DNA of 64,000 nt from Pseudohalocynthiibacter aestuariivivens (lineage in GTDB: Bacteria; Pseudomonadota; Alphaproteobacteria; Rhodobacterales; Rhodobacteraceae). Where the stretch lies: the NCBI RefSeq assembly GCF_018457175.1, contig NZ_JAGFNU010000008.1, forward strand, positions 124,001-188,000. The letters are read 5' to 3'. Positions within the stretch are counted from its first letter, which is position 1, and the number at the start of each line of letters is the position of its first letter. Of this stretch, positions 62,915 through 64,000 are shown piece by piece. Below the pieces are notes generated by a model. The model ran no database searches. It had not been told where the DNA came from and saw only the letters and a program-made list of their open reading frames with translations. The position numbers were made by a program, and so were the translations under genes.

Positions 62915-64000
62915 ATGCGTTCTGTTCAGTTCGATCACGGTATAGATGCTGCAAAGAAAATGGAAAGCACCCAAGGGTCCTTTCTGTCAAAAGCGGCGAA
63001 ATTCCACCGAGATGAAAATGGCTCTCTCATCATCTTCTCACTCTTTATTTTCGTATTGATGCTCATGGTAGGCGGCATGGCCGTTGATATGATGCGCTAC
63101 GAAAACACCCGAACGAAACTTCAGAACACGCTGGACCGCTCCATTCTGGCTGCGGCAGACCTTGACCAGACACTGGACCCTCAGTCTGTTGTTGAAGACT
63201 ACTTCGACAAAGCCGGCATGCGGGATTATCTGCTTTCCGTAACCGTTGATCAGGGTCTGAACTACCGCACCGTAAGCGCGCTCGCCGCGACTGACGTCAG
63301 AACGCTGTTTATGCCAATTCGTCAAAGCGGCGCCACTGGTGGTGAAGACCGGATGGGCCAGTTTCTTGACATGATGGGCGACACGCCCCTGCATGCACTT
63401 GCCGGGGGTGCCGCTGAAGAGCGCGTATCAAACGTGGAAATTTCACTTGTGGTGGATATTTCCGGCTCAATGGGGCGAAACAACAAGATTTACAACCTGC
63501 GGGTTGCGGCAAAGGAATTTGTCGACACGGTTATTCGTGAAGAGGCCGAAGACCTGATTTCGCTTTCCATTATCCCCTACACGGCGCATGTGAATGCGGG
63601 TCCTGCCATCTTTAACCAGATACAGCGGACATCCATCCCGAACCATAATTATTCTCATTGTATCGATTTTATTGAATCTGATTTTGATGAAACCGGGCTG
63701 GACTTCGGCACGGACGCCAATGGAAATTACAATCGGTACTATAAGCAAATGCAGCACTTTGAGTGGAGCAGCAGCTCATATCAACCGATCCGCAACCCCG
63801 GCTGCCCGATGCAGACTTATGAGCGTATCGTTCCGCTTAGCCAGGACGTGACCGCAATGCACAACACGATTGATAACTATCGTGCGCGCGCGAATACGGC
63901 GATCCATATTGGTATGAAATGGGGTTCCATTTTGCTGGATCCTTCAACACGGCCAATCGTTCAGGAACTTGCAAACCAAGGCATCGTGGATAGCGCATTT
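62915..64000 (+). CDS. TadG/TadE-like pilus assembly protein with von Willebrand A domain, 3' end outside window
   Basis: 362 codons are in the window and the gene continues past it. It starts at ATG 62915 with AGAGG nine bases upstream. A cytoplasmic N terminus is followed by one membrane helix at about 37-57 (SLIIFSLFIFVLMLMVGGMAVD) and the TadE/G-like MMRYENTRTKLQNTLDRSILAAADLDQ. A VWA domain begins near residue 175 with the MIDAS motif D181-I-S-G-S185 (VVDISGSMGRNNKIYNLRVAAKEF). Such proteins act at the cell envelope, often with Tad pili; no other tad genes are visible. It is divergent from gdhA. Confidence 0.88.
   Translation, partial: MRSVQFDHGIDAAKKMESTQGSFLSKAAKFHRDENGSLIIFSLFIFVLMLMVGGMAVDMMRYENTRTKLQNTLDRSILAAADLDQTLDPQSVVEDYFDKAGMRDYLLSVTVDQGLNYRTVSALAATDVRTLFMPIRQSGATGGEDRMGQFLDMMGDTPLHALAGGAAEERVSNVEISLVVDISGSMGRNNKIYNLRVAAKEFVDTVIREEAEDLISLSIIPYTAHVNAGPAIFNQIQRTSIPNHNYSHCIDFIESDFDETGLDFGTDANGNYNRYYKQMQHFEWSSSSYQPIRNPGCPMQTYERIVPLSQDVTAMHNTIDNYRARANTAIHIGMKWGSILLDPSTRPIVQELANQGIVDSAF

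Overview
The window looks like a chromosomal segment of a marine alphaproteobacterium of the Rhodobacteraceae (Roseobacter group). This rests on gene content and order: the nusB-ribH-ribB-ribE...ribD-nrdR block, dnaG-rpoD, rluD-rpoH, the CarD/FdxA/S4/SUV3-helicase cluster, MmcB, the sarcosine oxidase operon, and a tRNA-His of the alphaproteobacterial kind (no encoded G-1, A73). No complete insertion sequence, prophage, CRISPR array or rRNA operon was seen. All calls come from reading the sequence and from remembered family features; no database search was run.

Layout. 1-10.6 kb is a catabolic region for amino-acid-like compounds: the end of an FAD-linked oxidase, a D-amino-acid dehydrogenase divergent from a LysR regulator, then a tight operon of a semialdehyde dehydrogenase, an M19 'dipeptidase' that lacks part of the usual metal site, a 566-residue protein of unknown function and a DUF3726-like protein. 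The 5-oxoprolinase genes pxpA-pxpB-pxpC converge on it. 10.7-22.1 kb holds a glycosyltransferase-like protein, O-acetylhomoserine sulfhydrylase, a SIMPL protein, a PilM/PilP-like membrane protein with an acidic hexapeptide repeat, 4-hydroxyphenylpyruvate dioxygenase (apparently starting at CTG) divergent from an Lrp-type regulator, a KefB/C-type antiporter, and divergent cobT/cobS.

22.2-37.6 kb is mostly information processing and stress: CarD, FdxA, an S4 RNA-binding protein, a SUV3-like helicase, a TPR protein, SCP2 and alpha/beta-hydrolase genes, PepF-like peptidase, RpoH, RluD, a small membrane protein whose ends overlap both antisense neighbours, a DEAD-box helicase, tRNA-His, a MarR-GNAT fusion, MmcB and a structured RNA that is probably 6S RNA. 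38-47.7 kb is the riboflavin/nusB/nrdR block on the minus strand, split by a plus-strand capsule module (KpsS-like, Wza/KpsD-like, KpsC). RibB carries a degenerate GTP cyclohydrolase II domain.

47.8-64 kb holds an M20 amidohydrolase, a decayed gene fragment, rpoD and dnaG, then the sarcosine oxidase genes. Between soxB and soxD sit two small secreted-protein genes and a truncated duplicate of soxD. Next come a GFA-like DUF6151 protein and glutamate dehydrogenase. The window ends inside a TadG-like protein with a von Willebrand A domain.

Most worth following up: the unknown gene pair with its altered M19 enzyme (5-8 kb), the soxD duplication/insertion (58-59 kb), the CTG start of hppD, the probable 6S RNA, and the terminator-like repeat shared by two distant sites.
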